From: Burkholderiales bacterium
GTDB lineage: Bacteria; Pseudomonadota; Gammaproteobacteria; Burkholderiales; Burkholderiaceae
Direction of reading: 5' to 3'
Length of the DNA: 7,417 nucleotides
Assembly: GCA_947447845.1 (NCBI GenBank)
Contig: CANFNO010000127.1
Location: 1-7,417 of the forward strand
In this document: in pieces, positions 6,668-7,417 of the stretch
Layout of the letters: every line of letters begins with the position of its first letter
How positions within the stretch are numbered: the first letter of the stretch is position 1
Notes under the pieces: model-generated
Database searches by the model: none
What the model was told of the DNA's origin: nothing
The model's input: only the letters and a program-made list of their open reading frames with translations
Made by a program: the position numbers and the translations under genes

Positions 6668-6686
6668 AAACCGTGATACTTGGTTT
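6668..6686. promoter_or_regulatory. Inverted repeat AAACC-N9-GGTTT upstream of xylF
   Basis: A perfect 5-bp dyad with a 9-bp spacer lies about 95-113 bp before the xylF start codon. Sugar-uptake genes of this kind are often controlled by LacI- or AraC-type regulators, but the arms are short and no recognisable promoter could be aligned with it. It is reported as a low-confidence candidate operator. Confidence 0.2.
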
Positions 6687-6704
6687 TCTGTCCGAACTAA
6701 CTCA

Positions 6705-6722
6705 TGCCCAGCATGATGGGCA
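6705..6722 (+). promoter_or_regulatory. First leader hairpin of xylF (possible antiterminator partner)
   Basis: TGCCCA-GCATGA-TGGGCA is a perfect 6-bp stem with a 6-nt loop. Its right arm GGGC (6718-6721) can alternatively pair with GCCC at 6749-6752, the left arm of the downstream terminator-like hairpin. The two structures could therefore be mutually exclusive, as in attenuators. This is inferred by inspection of complementarity only. Confidence 0.4.
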
Positions 6723-6748
6723 ACGGCAGGAAGTCATTTAACACAGGT

Positions 6749-6768
6749 GCCCTAAATGGGCTTTTTTT
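6749..6768 (+). terminator. Terminator-like hairpin with T7 immediately upstream of xylF
   Basis: GCCC-TAAAT-GGGC is followed directly by seven T (6762-6768). The stem is only 4 bp but fully GC, and the T tract is strong. It ends two bases before the GGAG ribosome binding site (6771-6774) of xylF. It may simply terminate cca transcription, with the xylF promoter mapping elsewhere. If the xylF transcript starts upstream, it would act as an attenuator. Confidence 0.5.
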
Positions 6769-6780
6769 CTGGAGACACAT

Positions 6781-7417
6781 ATGAAATTTAAACGTCAATT
6801 GACCGCATTGGCATTTGCCATGGCCGCAGGTTCTTCTTTCGCGCAACTGGTTGTCGGTGTGAGCTACGACGCATTCCAGGAAGAACGCTGGAAAACTGAC
6901 GAAGCCGCCATCAAAGCGGAATTGGCCAAGTCCGGTGCCAAGTACATCATGTCTGACGCCGGTGCCTCCACCGAGAAGCAACTGACAGACATCGACGGCC
7001 TGATTGCCAAGGGTGCCAAGGTTCTGATCATTCTGGGTCGCGACAAAGACGCCATCCTGCCCGCTGTCAACAAGGCCAATCAGCTGAAGATCCCAGTGAT
7101 CGCCTATGACCGCCTGTTCGAAGCGCCCGGCGTTACGTACATCACCTTCGACAACAAGGAAGTCGGTCGCATGACCGCTCGCGCCATTCTGGCTGTCAAG
7201 CCAAAGGGCAACTTTGCCATCGTCAAGGGTGACCCAGGTGATGCAAACGCCAACTTCCTGCGCGAAGGCCAGGGCGAAGTGCTGGCTGCTTCCCTCAAGA
7301 GCGGTGACGTGAAGATCGTCGGCGAAGAGTACACCGCAGGCTGGAATCCCCAGAATGCCCAGAAGAACATGGAACAGATCCTGACCAAGAACGGCAACAA
7401 GGTTGACGCCGTGATCT
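6781..7417 (+). CDS. xylF: XylF-like periplasmic D-xylose-binding protein of an ABC transporter (C-terminus outside window)
   Basis: This is the substrate-binding component of a sugar ABC importer, exported to the periplasm. The N-terminus is a classic Sec signal peptide: MKFKR, a hydrophobic stretch LTALAFAMAAG, and a probable cleavage site after SFA (residue 21). The mature part is a type I (RbsB/XylF) binding protein. EERWKTDEAAIKAEL resembles the RLERWQKDRD region of E. coli XylF. It is followed by GAKYIMSDA, a KQLTDIDGLIAKGAKVLII block, IPVIAYDRL, the TFDNKEVGRM hinge region and the GWNPQNAQKNMEQIL motif that matches XylF (GW.PENALKIME). About 212 of an expected 330-340 residues are present, and the frame runs off the window end. 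GGAG at 6771-6774 supports ATG 6781. Xylose as ligand is inferred from family resemblance; a related pentose or other sugar is possible. The permease and ATPase genes would be expected downstream. Confidence 0.9.
   Translation, partial: MKFKRQLTALAFAMAAGSSFAQLVVGVSYDAFQEERWKTDEAAIKAELAKSGAKYIMSDAGASTEKQLTDIDGLIAKGAKVLIILGRDKDAILPAVNKANQLKIPVIAYDRLFEAPGVTYITFDNKEVGRMTARAILAVKPKGNFAIVKGDPGDANANFLREGQGEVLAASLKSGDVKIVGEEYTAGWNPQNAQKNMEQILTKNGNKVDAVI

Larger units (their letters stand above)
6704..6784 (+). other. 26-codon leader frame overlapping the xylF start (possible leader peptide)
   Basis: An ATG at 6704 opens a frame (MPSMMGNGRKSF...) that reads through both leader hairpins. It stops at TGA 6782-6784, overlapping the xylF ATG as ATGA, a geometry typical of translational coupling. 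Internal ATGs at 6713 and 6716 are in the same frame. No Shine-Dalgarno precedes any of them, and the peptide shows no run of a single regulatory codon, so it may well be fortuitous. Confidence 0.2.

Overview
The window looks like chromosomal DNA from a betaproteobacterium. The Comamonadaceae (Rhodoferax/Polaromonas-like) are the best guess, based on overall protein similarity as I recognise it, the moderately GC-rich coding bias, and a proteobacterial cbb (Calvin-Benson-Bassham) cluster alongside a xylose-type ABC uptake gene. The genus assignment is inference. Almost all of the window is recognisable metabolic or housekeeping sequence. I see no phage, transposon, CRISPR, toxin-antitoxin or defence system.

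Left part (1-3678): a divergent Calvin-cycle regulon. The LysR-type regulator cbbR runs leftward off the edge of the window. Rightward lie rpe/cbbE (ribulose-5-phosphate 3-epimerase), fbp/cbbF (class I fructose-1,6-bisphosphatase) and cbbP/prkB (phosphoribulokinase), with gaps of about 65 and 48 bases, which suggests one operon. Together these genes regenerate the RuBisCO substrate ribulose-1,5-bisphosphate. RuBisCO, transketolase, phosphoglycolate phosphatase and aldolase are not in the window. The cbbR-rpe gap of roughly 200 bases is AT-rich and holds a 17-bp near-palindrome and a plausible cbbR promoter.

Middle part (3679-5231): about 370 bases without a recognisable gene, containing one terminator-like hairpin. 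Next comes trxC (zinc-binding thioredoxin 2) on the minus strand, transcribed divergently from a class I SAM-dependent methyltransferase. A 7-bp perfect inverted repeat, CATACCC-N4-GGGTATG, sits in their shared promoter region and overlaps candidate promoter elements in both directions.

Right part (5232-7417): cca (multifunctional CCA-adding enzyme with an HD domain), then a 170-base leader and the 5' part of a xylF-like periplasmic sugar-binding protein cut by the window end. The leader contains two GCCC/GGGC hairpins. The second is followed by seven T and lies immediately before the ribosome binding site, an arrangement that looks like an attenuator. A 26-codon frame runs through this leader and overlaps the xylF start by ATGA.

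The genes are conventional. The observations worth following up are regulatory: the xylF leader, the trxC/methyltransferase dyad, and the cbbR-rpe palindrome.
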